64,000 bases of DNA from Actinomadura livida (GCF_014648675.1 NZ_BMRO01000011.1:43478-107477), one strand, 5' to 3'. Positions 16,899 through 25,780 are shown, counted from the stretch's first letter. The notes: generated by a model from the letters alone, not told the origin. Numbers and translations: made by a program.

Positions 16899-18506
16899 CT
16901 AGTTGACGCCGTCCGGCTCCTCCGCGGAAATGTCCGCCTCCTGGGCGCTGCGCATTCCTCGCTGGAAAGCCGCCATCAGTCCGGAGTTGTGCACGACCTC
17001 CCGGTCCTCTTCTTCCTCGTGCTGCGCGGGCGCGGGCGCTTCGGCCAATTCGGGTACGAGGTGCGTCTGCGCCTGGCGGCGCGGCAGCGCCGGCCGCTCC
17101 CCGGCGTTCGGCGGGACCGGCGCCTCGGCCGGGCGTGGGGGCTCCCCGGCCGCCGGCCGGGCGGGCGGCGGATCGCCGGGGGCGCCGCGGCCCTCCGGCG
17201 CGGATTGCGCTGTCGGTTGCGGCGCGGGTTCCGGGCGGGCGTGCGCCGGGGACGGCCGGGGCCGCTCCCCGGTGTCCTCGGGCTGCCCGCCGTCCAGTTC
17301 GCCCGGCACGACGACGACGGCCTGCGTGCCGCCGAAGACGTTGCCCTGCAGCTGGACGCGGATCTTGTGCCGCCGGGCGAGCGCGGAGACGACGAGGAGC
17401 CCGATCCGCCCGTCCTTCAGCAGCTCGTGGGTGTCGCCCCGGTCCTGGTCGGCGAGCAGGGCGTTCAGCCGGCGCTGCTCGCCCCGGGGGATGCCGAGGC
17501 CGCGGTCCTCGACCTCGATGGCCAGGCCCGCGCTGACCCGCTCGACCCGGATGAGGACCTGCGTGTGCGGCGGGGAGAACCTGGTCGCGTTCTCGATGAG
17601 CTCGGCCAGCAGGTGGACGACGTCCGCCACCGCGCCGCCGTGCAGGTTCCCGTCGGCCGGCGGCACCACCTTGACCCGGTTGTACTGCTCGACCTCGGCG
17701 ATCGCCGAGCGCAGCACCTCGTAGAGGGTGACCGGCCTGGTCCAGCGGCGGCGCGACGAGGCGCCGCCGATCACGGCGAGGCTCTCGGCCTGGCGGCGGG
17801 TGCGGGTCGTGAGGTGGTCGACCTTGAACAGGCCCTTGAGCAGGTCCGGGTCCTCGACCTGGTTCTCCAGCTCGTCGAGGCCCTGGATGGCGCGGTGCGA
17901 CAGCGTCTGCATCCGCCGCGCGAGGTTGACGAAGACGTCGACCCGGCGGCCCGACTCGGCCGCGGGGTCGCGGTTCGCGGCGCCGACCACGGCGTTCCAG
18001 GCCGCGGCCTGCGCCCGCTGCAGCTCGTACGCGAGCTGCGCGACGGAGTCGCCGGCCTCGGGGACCGGGAGGTCCTCGCGGCACGGCTTGGCCGTCTCGC
18101 CCGCGCGCAGCCCGGCGGCCAGCCGCTGCAGCTCGCGCCTGCCGCGGGCGACCAGGAACCCGAGCTCGCCGAGCCGCCGCCGCAGCTGCTCGTCCTCGCG
18201 GGCGCGCCGCCGGCCCAGCCGCCGGGACGCCGTCTCCGCCCCCGCCGCCGCGGCCAGCAGCGTGATCACGGCTCCCACGGCCAGCATGGCGAGGATCAGG
18301 CGCGTCTCCCGGTTCATGGCGTCGTCGCTGTACAGCGTGGTCACGGCGATAAGTCCGAGAAGTCCCATAATTGCTGCGGGAAGCACGGAAATGGTTCGGT
18401 GGTAGGCGCGCATTCCGTCCCGTCCGCGCCGGCCGGGGGCCGGCGCCCCGCCGGGCCGGACGTCCGGGGGCGCGGCCGCTGCGGCGGGTTCGAAATAGTC
18501 AGGCAT
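16899..18506 (-). CDS. cvnA: CvnA-like membrane sensor with histidine-kinase ATPase domain
   Basis: About 535 residues from ATG 18506, which has GAGGA upstream; a GTG 30 bases earlier lacks one. Two membrane helices (TISVLPAAIMGLLGLIAVTT and LILAMLAVGAVITLLAAAAG) are followed by a coiled coil, a helical dimerisation region (HRAIQGLDELENQVEDPDLL) and an HATPase domain with N-box ELIENATRFSPP and G1 VEDRGLGIPRGE. The extracellular loop is very short, unlike many CvnA proteins with large sensor domains. The last ~130 residues are a Pro/Ala/Glu-rich cytoplasmic tail. First gene of the cvnABCD operon. Confidence 0.92.
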   Translation of the reverse strand: MPDYFEPAAAAAPPDVRPGGAPAPGRRGRDGMRAYHRTISVLPAAIMGLLGLIAVTTLYSDDAMNRETRLILAMLAVGAVITLLAAAAGAETASRRLGRRRAREDEQLRRRLGELGFLVARGRRELQRLAAGLRAGETAKPCREDLPVPEAGDSVAQLAYELQRAQAAAWNAVVGAANRDPAAESGRRVDVFVNLARRMQTLSHRAIQGLDELENQVEDPDLLKGLFKVDHLTTRTRRQAESLAVIGGASSRRRWTRPVTLYEVLRSAIAEVEQYNRVKVVPPADGNLHGGAVADVVHLLAELIENATRFSPPHTQVLIRVERVSAGLAIEVEDRGLGIPRGEQRRLNALLADQDRGDTHELLKDGRIGLLVVSALARRHKIRVQLQGNVFGGTQAVVVVPGELDGGQPEDTGERPRPSPAHARPEPAPQPTAQSAPEGRGAPGDPPPARPAAGEPPRPAEAPVPPNAGERPALPRRQAQTHLVPELAEAPAPAQHEEEEDREVVHNSGLMAAFQRGMRSAQEADISAEEPDGVN

Positions 18507-18958
18507 CGGGGTCCTCGGCGTCGACAGCGAGATCACGATACTGGGGGATACATGCTCGTATGAGTACGGCTCGTGTCCAGGCTGTCACAACGTCTTATCG
18601 GGGAAACCAGGATTGCTGAGATTCCCTCATCCGAGGCGGGCAACGCGGCAACTGGTCCGAAATGTCCAATTCTCCCGATTTTGAAAGTCGATCCGGGCGG
18701 TAGGGGCGCGGCTTAGACCGTTCTATTCGCTAACAAGGACGACCAGAAATGCCCTCAACGGACATCTATTAACGCCTGTCACCACACCATGGGCCGACCG
18801 GCGCTCCTCCGAACCACCCGGTTGAGGCGCTCGAACACGGCTCTGTGGCCTGCTCAGGTGTCGTGTCCCTTCTACCTGCAATGATATTGATCTGATATCA
18901 ATCCTCGATCAGTATCAATATTGGACAGGGTGCGCCGGGTTGTGATCACTTGGGGTCC
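18507..18958. other. 450-bp intergenic region between cvn operon and beta-lactamase gene
   Basis: Divergent promoter region. The stretch 18650-18780 is less GC-rich than average and may carry the cvnA promoter. The end nearest the beta-lactamase contains an AT-rich inverted-repeat element, listed separately. No coding frame is convincing. Confidence 0.5.
18884..18923 (+). promoter_or_regulatory. AT-rich inverted-repeat element upstream of class D beta-lactamase
   Basis: ATTGAT (18886-18891) and ATCAAT (18897-18902) form an inverted repeat, and ATCAATATTG follows at 18914-18923, giving three ATTGAT-type half sites in 40 bases of otherwise GC-rich DNA. A TTGATC/CAGTAT pair with 17-base spacing is a possible promoter here. 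Operator function is inferred; no regulator gene is adjacent. Confidence 0.4.
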
Positions 18959-19846
18959 GTGATCAGACATCCCTCCCGAATCCTTCGCACGCGGCTGGGG
19001 GCCGCGGTGCTCGCCGCGGCCACCGTCTTCGGTGCCGCCGCGTGCGGTGCGTCCGCCCATGACGCCGTCCCGCGCGGGGCCACCGCGGTTGCGGCGGCCG
19101 AGCGGCCGAGGCCCGGCACGATCGTCCGCGACGACCTGCGCGCGGTGTTCGACGCGGCCGGCGTCCGCGGCACGTTCGCGCTGCTGGACGTGCGCACCCG
19201 GAACACGACCGTCGTGGACCGGCGCCGTGCCGAGACCCGCCTGGTGCCCGCATCCTCCTTCAAGGTCCCGCACGCGCTGGTCGCCCTGGAGACCGGCGCG
19301 GTGCAGAGCCCCGACGAGGTGATCCCGTGGGACGGGACGCCGCAGCCGTTCCCCGACTGGGAACGGGACATGACCATGCGGGAGGCCGTCCAGCTCTCCA
19401 ACGCGGCCGCCTTCCAGGTGATCGCCCGCCGGATCGGCCCCGAGCGCGAACGGCGGTGGCTGCACCGGTTCCACTACGGCAACCGCGAGATCGGCACCGC
19501 GGCGGACCGCTTCTGGCTGGACGGTCCGCTGCGGATCTCCGCGGTGGAGCAGACCCGGTTCCTGGAGCGGCTCGCGGCCCGGCGGCTGCCCGCCGCACGC
19601 GAGCACCAGCGCACCGTCCGCGAACTGATCAAGCAGGAGGAGAGGGACGGGTACGCGCTGTTCGCCAAGTCCGGCTGGGAGAACGCCCCCGGCCCCGGCA
19701 CCGGCTGGTGGGTCGGCTGGGTCGAGCGCGGCGGGCACGTCCACACCTTCGCGCTGAACATCGGCATCGGCGAGGCGGGCGACGCCGGGAAGCGCGCCAC
19801 CGTGGCGCGTGAGCTGCTGCGGCGCCTGCACGTGCTGCCCGCGTGA
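18959..19846 (+). CDS. Class D (OXA-like) beta-lactamase, lipoprotein form
   Basis: 295 residues from GTG 18959. A lipoprotein-type signal ends at Cys29 (FGAAAC). Class D motifs are present: serine/lysine motif S99-S-F-K102 in LVPASSFKVP, YGN at 173-175, the conserved FWLDGPLRIS block, and K-S-G at 237-239 (KTG/KSG). The SxV motif appears as SNA at about 147-149. The enzyme would acylate and hydrolyse beta-lactams outside the membrane; a related penicillin-sensing role cannot be excluded. It overlaps the start of an MFS exporter by four bases (GTGA), so both are made from one transcript. Confidence 0.88.
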   Translation: MIRHPSRILRTRLGAAVLAAATVFGAAACGASAHDAVPRGATAVAAAERPRPGTIVRDDLRAVFDAAGVRGTFALLDVRTRNTTVVDRRRAETRLVPASSFKVPHALVALETGAVQSPDEVIPWDGTPQPFPDWERDMTMREAVQLSNAAAFQVIARRIGPERERRWLHRFHYGNREIGTAADRFWLDGPLRISAVEQTRFLERLAARRLPAAREHQRTVRELIKQEERDGYALFAKSGWENAPGPGTGWWVGWVERGGHVHTFALNIGIGEAGDAGKRATVARELLRRLHVLPA

Positions 19847-21099
19847 ACGTATCCGCCTACGACCACGGCGACCGCCGCACGGTCGCCGTGGTCGTCGCCG
19901 TCCAGGCGGCCATCTCGCTGGGCTACTTCTCCGCGATGGCGCACCTCGTCGTCCACCTCAGGGACGATCTGGGACTCGCGGCCGGGCTGATCGGCCTGGT
20001 CCTGGCGCTCCGCAACCTGGTCCAGCACACGCTGTCCCTGCCGGTCGGAGCGCTGGTGGACGTGCTCGACCCCGTCCGGGCGGGCATGCTCGCCTGCGTC
20101 CTGCGCGCCACCGGGTTCGTCCTCCTGGGCACCGTGTCCGCGACCTCGGGGCTCGTCGTCGCGGCGCTGCTGCTGGGCACGGGCGGCGCCCTCTTCCACC
20201 CCGCGGCGCAGTCGCTGCTGGCGGGACTCGCCGACCGGCGACGCGGCCGCGGCTACGCGGCGTACACGATGACGCTGCAGGCGGCGGCGGTCCTGGGACC
20301 GGCACTGGGCCTGGCCCTGCTGAACGTCGGCTACTGGCTCGTGGCCCTGGTGTCGGGAGGGCTCTGGCTGCTGGCGGCGTTCCTGTTCTCCCTGCTGAAG
20401 CGGGTCCCGCGCCTCCCGTCCGGAAGCGGGGCCGTCGCCGGGGTGCGGACGGCGCTGCGGGACCGGGTCTTCATGTGGTTCGTCGTCGTGTCGATGCCCG
20501 CGATGCTGCTGGCGGACCAGGCGGCGGTGGTGGTCCCGCTCGGCGGCGCGTCCGCCGGCGCGGTGACCGTGTTCTCCTGCGTCCTGGCGGCGGTGTCGGC
20601 GGCGGTCCAGCCGTGGTGCGCCACGCGAGGCGAACGTCCCGGCGTCCTGCGCGCCGGCCTCCTGTGCGCCGGCGCCGGCTACCTGCTGCTGGCGACCGGC
20701 GCGGGGAGCGGGGGACCGGGCCTGATCGCGGTGGCCGTCCTGCACGGCTTCGCGGGCGGCCTGCTGCAACCGGCGGTGTTCCAGACCGTCGCCAGGCTCG
20801 CCCGGCCGTCGCGCTACGGGACGTACCTCGGCGTACGCGCGTTCTTCGCGGGACTGCTCGCGTTCGCCGGCGGCATCGCCGTGAGCCGAGCCTTCGAAAG
20901 CGGCCCCCGCGGAGCGACGGCCGCGCTGGCCGCCCTGGCCCTGCTCGCCTGCGCCGCAGCGGCCGCCACGATGAGGCGCGACGCCTCAGGAACGGCGCTG
21001 GTCCAGCGCGGGCGAGCCCGTCCCGCCGGGGACCCGCTCGGCGCCGGCCGCCGGGAGGGTGAGCTCGAAACGGCACCCCACGCCGGTGTTGCGGACTGA
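19843..21099 (+). CDS. MFS transporter (12-TM drug-efflux type)
   Basis: 418 residues with about twelve hydrophobic segments. The loop 2-3 signature appears as LPVGALVDVLDPVRAGML, close to the MFS motif A GxLaDrxGrr. The C-terminal ~40 residues are hydrophilic (from MRRDASGTALVQRG on). Substrate unknown; translational coupling with the beta-lactamase suggests export of a toxic compound. The last 114 bases overlap the convergent kinase gene, so either the long hydrophilic tail is real coding or the stop has moved by mutation. Confidence 0.88.
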   Translation: MNVSAYDHGDRRTVAVVVAVQAAISLGYFSAMAHLVVHLRDDLGLAAGLIGLVLALRNLVQHTLSLPVGALVDVLDPVRAGMLACVLRATGFVLLGTVSATSGLVVAALLLGTGGALFHPAAQSLLAGLADRRRGRGYAAYTMTLQAAAVLGPALGLALLNVGYWLVALVSGGLWLLAAFLFSLLKRVPRLPSGSGAVAGVRTALRDRVFMWFVVVSMPAMLLADQAAVVVPLGGASAGAVTVFSCVLAAVSAAVQPWCATRGERPGVLRAGLLCAGAGYLLLATGAGSGGPGLIAVAVLHGFAGGLLQPAVFQTVARLARPSRYGTYLGVRAFFAGLLAFAGGIAVSRAFESGPRGATAALAALALLACAAAAATMRRDASGTALVQRGRARPAGDPLGAGRREGELETAPHAGVAD

Positions 21100-22203
21100 G
21101 ACGCGCCCGGCGTGGGCCTCCACGATGCCGCGGACGATCGCCAGCCCCAGCCCCGCGCCGGTGTCGCCGAGGCGCCGCTGCCGCGCGCCGGCGTCGTCCT
21201 CAGCAGGCCGGACTGCCGCCGGGGTCCGGGCCTGGCCGTCGCGCCAGCCTGTTTCGAACACCCGGGGCAGGTCCCGCTCGGGGATGCCGCCGCACGCGTC
21301 GTCGACCGCGAGGACGACCCGGTCGCCCTCCCGGTGCGCGCTCACCGCGACGGTGCCGTCGGCCGGTGTCGCGCGGATGGCGTTGACCAGCAGGTTCCCG
21401 AGGACCCGCGTGATGCCCTGGCCGTCGACCCGCACGGGCAGCCGCGCGATGCCGCCGTCGCGCAGCCGCACCCCCCGCTGCTCCGCCAGCGGCCGGGCGG
21501 TGGCGATGGCGTCGTCCACCAGGTCGTAGATCGAGATCCGGGCCAGGGTCAGCTCCAGGGATCCGGCCTGGATGCGGGACAGCTCGAACAGGTCGTCGAC
21601 CATGTCGGACAGCCGCTCCACCTCGGCGCGGATGCGGGTGTGGTACCGGCCGGGCTCGGCGACGACGCCGTCCTCCAGCGCCTCGGCCATGGCGCGGAGC
21701 CCCGCCAGCGGGGTGCGCAGATCGTGGGAGATCCACGCGACCAGGTCCCGGCGGGAGGCGTCCAGCGCCCGTTCCCGCTCCTGCGCCGCCCTGAGCCGGG
21801 CGCCTGTCTCCTCCAGTGCGGCGGCGAGCGCGGCGAGTTCGGCGATCGGCGGGTCCGCGGGGGCGACGAACCCGGCCTCGCTGCCGACGGCCCGTGCCGC
21901 CACCGCCAGTTCCCGGCTGCCCGCGGCGATCCGGCGCCCGAACAGCAGCGCCGCGCCGAGCGACACCGCGCCCGACACGGCGACCACGATCAGCACCACC
22001 TGGAAGTCGTGCGGGGACAGGAACATCTCCACCGCCACCGCGATCGTGCCCGCGGCCATCGCGACCACGGCGAGCGCCGCGACCGCGAACATCGACAGCA
22101 CCACCGGACGGCGGCGCAGCAGCGTGACGGCGGGGGCGGCCAGCATCCCGGCGAACAGGGCGCCCAGCGCCGCCAGCCCCACGATGACCAGCACCTCGCT
22201 CAT
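20986..22203 (-). CDS. Two-component sensor histidine kinase
   Basis: 405 residues. Three or four N-terminal hydrophobic segments (VLVIVGLAALGALFAG, SMFAVAALAVVAMAAGTIAV, FQVVLIVVAVSGAVSL), a HAMP-like stretch, a HisKA H-box RDLVAWISHDLRTPLAG and an HATPase domain with N-box NLLVNAIRATP and G1 VDDACGGIPE and G2 GDTGAGLGLAIVR. ATG 22203 overlaps the response-regulator stop (ATGA), which fixes the start. Little extracellular sequence, so sensing probably occurs in or at the membrane, possibly with the DM13 protein. Confidence 0.93.
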   Translation of the reverse strand: MSEVLVIVGLAALGALFAGMLAAPAVTLLRRRPVVLSMFAVAALAVVAMAAGTIAVAVEMFLSPHDFQVVLIVVAVSGAVSLGAALLFGRRIAAGSRELAVAARAVGSEAGFVAPADPPIAELAALAAALEETGARLRAAQERERALDASRRDLVAWISHDLRTPLAGLRAMAEALEDGVVAEPGRYHTRIRAEVERLSDMVDDLFELSRIQAGSLELTLARISIYDLVDDAIATARPLAEQRGVRLRDGGIARLPVRVDGQGITRVLGNLLVNAIRATPADGTVAVSAHREGDRVVLAVDDACGGIPERDLPRVFETGWRDGQARTPAAVRPAEDDAGARQRRLGDTGAGLGLAIVRGIVEAHAGRVSVRNTGVGCRFELTLPAAGAERVPGGTGSPALDQRRS

Positions 22204-22928
22204 GGGGGCGGCACCTCGTCTCCGGGCGGGTCGAAACGGTAGCCCGCGCTCCACACGGTCCTGATGAGCTTGGGGGCGGCCGGATCGTCCTCGACCTTCT
22301 CCCGCAGGCGCCGCACATGGACGGTGACCGTCGAGGCGTCGCCGAAGTCCCATCCCCACACGTGCCGCAGCAGCTCCTCGCGCGCGAACACCCGGCCGGG
22401 ACGGCGCAGCAGGAACGCCAGCAGGTCGAACTCGCGGGCCGTCAGGGCCAGCGGCCGGCCGGCGCGTTCGGCGCGCCGGGCCGCCGGATCGACGACCAGG
22501 TCACCGGCCCGCAGCGCCGCCGAGGCGGCGGCGGGCGGCGGAGCCTCGGCGCGGCGCAGCACGGACGCCACCCGCAGCACCAGCTCGCGGGGGCTGAACG
22601 GCTTGGAGATGTAGTCGTCCGCGCCCAGTTCCAGCCCCAGGATCCGGTCGGCCTCCTCGTTGCGCGCGGTGAGCATCACCACCGGCACGGGCGGCCCGTC
22701 CCCCGACCGCAGCCGGCGGCACACCTCCAGGCCGTCCAGGCCGGGCAGCATCAGGTCCAGCACGATCAGCCTGGGCCGCAGCGCCGCGGCCATCTCCAGC
22801 GCGGCCGGGCCGTCGGCGGCGTGCGCGACCCGGTGCCCGGCGCGGGCGAGGTATCCGGTGACGACCTCGGCGACGGTCGGGTCGTCCTCCACGACCAGTA
22901 TGTGGCCGCCGGCGGCAGCGGGACTCAA
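22200..22928 (-). CDS. OmpR/PhoB-family response regulator
   Basis: 242 residues. Receiver with the acidic pocket VVEDDP, phospho-acceptor LIVLDLMLPG, VVMLTARNEEAD (Thr) and DDYISKPFSPRE (Lys); then a winged-helix DNA-binding domain with LTAREFDLLAFLLRRPGRVF and TVTVHVRRLREKVEDDP. TTG at 22926-22928 is the likely start: GGAAGAGC precedes it and the preceding gene stops four bases away. All phosphorylation residues are intact. Confidence 0.94.
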   Translation of the reverse strand: MSPAAAGGHILVVEDDPTVAEVVTGYLARAGHRVAHAADGPAALEMAAALRPRLIVLDLMLPGLDGLEVCRRLRSGDGPPVPVVMLTARNEEADRILGLELGADDYISKPFSPRELVLRVASVLRRAEAPPPAAASAALRAGDLVVDPAARRAERAGRPLALTAREFDLLAFLLRRPGRVFAREELLRHVWGWDFGDASTVTVHVRRLREKVEDDPAAPKLIRTVWSAGYRFDPPGDEVPPP

Positions 22929-22931
22929 CGA

Positions 22932-23453
22932 TCAGCTCTTCCCGGGGGCGAGGTCGGCGGCTCCGAACGAGACCGAGAACCGCTTGCACCAGATTACGGC
23001 GCTGCGGAACCCGGACACATCGGTACCGGCGGGGACGCTGTAGTTCTGGTCGCCGAGGTTGCCCTTGAGTTCGCCGAGTTCGACCGCCCCCTTCCCGAGC
23101 CCGTCCCGCACCGCGCCGGCGTCCCGCCGCGACAGGTAGACCCGCACGTCCGGCCCCTCCGACGTGCTCAGATCCTCCAGGCGCAGCAGCCGTTCCCCGT
23201 TCGCGAGCCGCACTGTGAACGCCTTGCCGCCGGTGCCGTGCTCATGGCTGACGAACCGCCCTCCCGCCAGCCGCACGGGCCCCTCTTCCTGCTCGGCCAC
23301 GGCGGCGGACGGCGAGGCGGACGGCGAGGCGGACGGCAGCGCCTCGTTCACGGTGGTGTCGGTGAACGCCCTCCACGGCTGGAAGAGATAGAGCCCAACC
23401 CCGGCGGAGCCCACCAGGACCGCCAGGACGGCGACGACAGCACGACGGGACAT
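22932..23453 (-). CDS. Membrane-anchored DM13-domain protein
   Basis: 173 residues. One N-terminal membrane helix (RAVVAVLAVLVGSAGVGLYL) is followed by a short Ser/Pro/Ala linker and a DM13 domain: GGRFVSHEHGTGGKAFTVRL, LRLEDLSTSEGPDVRVYLS, LGELKGNLGDQNYSVP, and IWCKRFSVSFGAA with the conserved Cys. DM13 domains are proposed redox/electron-transfer modules. GGAG lies 8 bases before ATG 23453. First gene of a DM13-regulator-kinase operon; it may feed a redox signal to the kinase (inference). Confidence 0.9.
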   Translation of the reverse strand: MSRRAVVAVLAVLVGSAGVGLYLFQPWRAFTDTTVNEALPSASPSASPSAAVAEQEEGPVRLAGGRFVSHEHGTGGKAFTVRLANGERLLRLEDLSTSEGPDVRVYLSRRDAGAVRDGLGKGAVELGELKGNLGDQNYSVPAGTDVSGFRSAVIWCKRFSVSFGAADLAPGKS

Positions 23454-23556
23454 CACGATTCTCCAGGCCAGGATGAACGGACGACCCCCACCGGCCGCCC
23501 CGGACATCCCAACCCAACACCCGCCCCCGCCCCCGAGCCAGCCGGAACAGCGTCCC

Positions 23557-23574
23557 GTAAGACACCGGTAAGAC
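23557..23574 (-). promoter_or_regulatory. 11-bp-spaced direct repeat, likely response-regulator site
   Basis: GTAAGAC at 23557-23563 and again at 23568-23574 (GTCTTAC twice on the operon strand), one helical turn apart. OmpR-family regulators bind such head-to-tail repeats. It lies 104 bases before the DM13 start and 161 bases before the divergent phospholipase gene, so it could serve either side. Binding is inferred. Confidence 0.4.
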
Positions 23575-23734
23575 CCCGTCCGACGGGCTGGAGCACGAAT
23601 GACCGGGTGAGGCCTGGAACGCGACAAGGGCGCAACCGGGCCGTGGACCCGCCTGTCCACCATGGGTCAGGATCGTGCGCGGCGGCCGTGCCGAGAGGAA
23701 CATCGGGGACATTCGACCCCGGGGGAGCCTTCCC

Positions 23735-25780
23735 ATGAGCACGCGGGCGACAGGCCGTCTCGTCGACGAGGACGGCGCGGCTTGGCGATCGGGACTGGTC
23801 GTCGACGTGATCCACGGGTCGAGGCTGTTCGGTCCGCCGCTCGGCACGGCGGTGCCGGACGACCAGGGCGTGTTCTCGCTCTCGTACGCCGCGGACGCCC
23901 CCGGCCTGAGGCAGCCGCTGGGAACCCGGCAGCTCGTCATCCGGATCAGCGACCGGGTGGGCCGGCTCGTGCATCGGCGGGAACGCGCGGACGTGGACAC
24001 CGAGGTCCTCGATCTCGGCGACATCGCGATCAAGCGCGCCGAGGCCGGCGGCTTCCTGGTCACCCTGGGCACGGGCGAGCCGTCGCTGGTCTCCGACGGC
24101 AACGAGGTCCGGCCGCTCATCGACAACGTCGAGGCGTGGGGCCACATCGGCGCCGCCTTCCAGGCGGCTCAGCGGTCGATCGAGTTCACCCAGCTCAACT
24201 TCTTCACGCCGCGGTTCGCCGCGGACCCCCGGGACGAGGCAGCCGTCCTTGTCTTCGGCTTCGAGCCGCCGCCACCGACCACGAGCACCCCCCGGGCGGT
24301 CACCGAGCGGGACCTGCGGCCGGAGGTGACACTGCGGGAGAAGGGCCGGCGCGCGGGCTTGTCGATCCGCGTCCTCCTCGACCACATGGCCATTCCGTTC
24401 CCGTTTCTCACCTGGGCCGTGGATCAGGTGCACGACCGCCTCAACGTCTGGCGCAACCCGACAGACGCCGAAGAGGCCCGCGACTATTTCCGCAGGTCGG
24501 ACGCGACCGGAGTCAAGGTCCTTCCGTTTCTGCCGGCGTTCTACCGGCGGATGCACATGAAGATGGCGTTCGTCGATGTCAGGGCGGAGACCGGGGGCGA
24601 GGCGATCAGCGTCGCCTCCCCGTTCCGTCCCGGCTACCTGGACGGCCCCGGCCACGCGATCGACGACCCCGCCCGGGGCGGGGCCGCCGACACCGCGTTC
24701 CCCCTCCATGACGTCAGCATGTCGATGAAGGGGCCCGCCGTCGCCGACGCCTACGACGCGTTCCGCCTGCACTGGAACGCGGCGCTGCCGGCGGAGGACG
24801 CGCAGGACAGGGTGGAGGGCATCGCGCGTCCGGCCAAGCGGGCGGGCGGGCCGGAGAGCATCGCGGCGCTCCAGATCGTGCGCACGCTCGACGACGGGTT
24901 GTTCGATGAGCGGAGCGACGGCGAACGCGGGATCCTGGAGGGCTACCTGCGGGCGTTCGCCCAGGCCCAGCGGTTCATCTACCTCGAAACGCAGTACCTG
25001 ACCAATCCCACGCTCGCCGACGCCCTCCTCAAGGCGGTCTCCGACCGGCCCGCGCTGCGGGTCGTCATCGCGCTCAATATCAATCCGGACATTCCCACCT
25101 ACCCCCGGCAGCAGCAGAAGCTCGTCAACGAGCTGTTCGCGCGGTTGCCGGCCGGCCGTCCGCCCCAGGTCGGCGTGTTCACCCGCTGGACGTTCGACCG
25201 GGCGGACCCGCCCGCCCGCCCCCGTCCGCGGATCGCGCCGATCTGGCTGCACTCCAAGGTCGGCGTCGTCGACGACGTGTGGGCGACGGTGGGCTCGGCC
25301 AACCTCGACGGCGCCTCGCTCGACCGCGTCGACGCGTGGGCGATCCCGGAGTTCGTCGACAGCCGGCACAGCGAGCAGAACGTCAACATCCTCAACGGCG
25401 TCGACGGGCAGCCCGCGACGGCCGTCGTGGAAACGCTGCGCCGCAGGCTGTGGGCCGAGCATCTCGGGATCGCGGCCGACGATCCGGCGCTGACCCTGCG
25501 GACCGGCGCCGAGGCGCTGGACCTCTGGAACGTACAGGCACAGGCCGCCTTGCAGGCACTGCGAGCGCCGTCCACCGCGCCCGCGGGTTCGGCCTACGTG
25601 CTGCCCTATCCGGTCGGAGAGCCGTTGTCGTGCCGGTGCTGCGCCAGCCACGAGACCCCGCGCAAGCACCTGGACGTGCTGGGGGTCACCAAGGACATCG
25701 ACGCGGTCAAGTCGGTGCGGGGCTTCGACTACAAGACCGGTGACTGGGATCCGCGCACACCTCTGCAGATCGACGGGTGA
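23735..25780 (+). CDS. Phospholipase D-superfamily enzyme heading a five-gene operon
   Basis: 681 residues without a signal peptide. Residues 1-100 look like a transthyretin-type beta domain (GRLVDEDGAAWRSGLVVDV). Two HKD motifs are complete: H274-M-K-M-A-F-V-D and H506-S-K-V-G-V-V-D, the second followed by GSANLDGASL. The two-motif arrangement in one chain fits a phosphatidyl-transfer or phosphodiester-cleaving PLD. The C-terminus has a CRCCASH cluster near 632-638 that could bind metal, not usual in the family. GGGGGAG precedes ATG 23735. The next gene starts three bases after the stop. Substrate (lipid, nucleic acid or other) cannot be told from sequence. Confidence 0.85.
   Translation: MSTRATGRLVDEDGAAWRSGLVVDVIHGSRLFGPPLGTAVPDDQGVFSLSYAADAPGLRQPLGTRQLVIRISDRVGRLVHRRERADVDTEVLDLGDIAIKRAEAGGFLVTLGTGEPSLVSDGNEVRPLIDNVEAWGHIGAAFQAAQRSIEFTQLNFFTPRFAADPRDEAAVLVFGFEPPPPTTSTPRAVTERDLRPEVTLREKGRRAGLSIRVLLDHMAIPFPFLTWAVDQVHDRLNVWRNPTDAEEARDYFRRSDATGVKVLPFLPAFYRRMHMKMAFVDVRAETGGEAISVASPFRPGYLDGPGHAIDDPARGGAADTAFPLHDVSMSMKGPAVADAYDAFRLHWNAALPAEDAQDRVEGIARPAKRAGGPESIAALQIVRTLDDGLFDERSDGERGILEGYLRAFAQAQRFIYLETQYLTNPTLADALLKAVSDRPALRVVIALNINPDIPTYPRQQQKLVNELFARLPAGRPPQVGVFTRWTFDRADPPARPRPRIAPIWLHSKVGVVDDVWATVGSANLDGASLDRVDAWAIPEFVDSRHSEQNVNILNGVDGQPATAVVETLRRRLWAEHLGIAADDPALTLRTGAEALDLWNVQAQAALQALRAPSTAPAGSAYVLPYPVGEPLSCRCCASHETPRKHLDVLGVTKDIDAVKSVRGFDYKTGDWDPRTPLQIDG

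Noticed and set aside
18872..19831. Minus-strand frame opposite the beta-lactamase
   Set aside because: The plus strand carries all class D motifs; the opposite frame has no domain and no ribosome-binding site.
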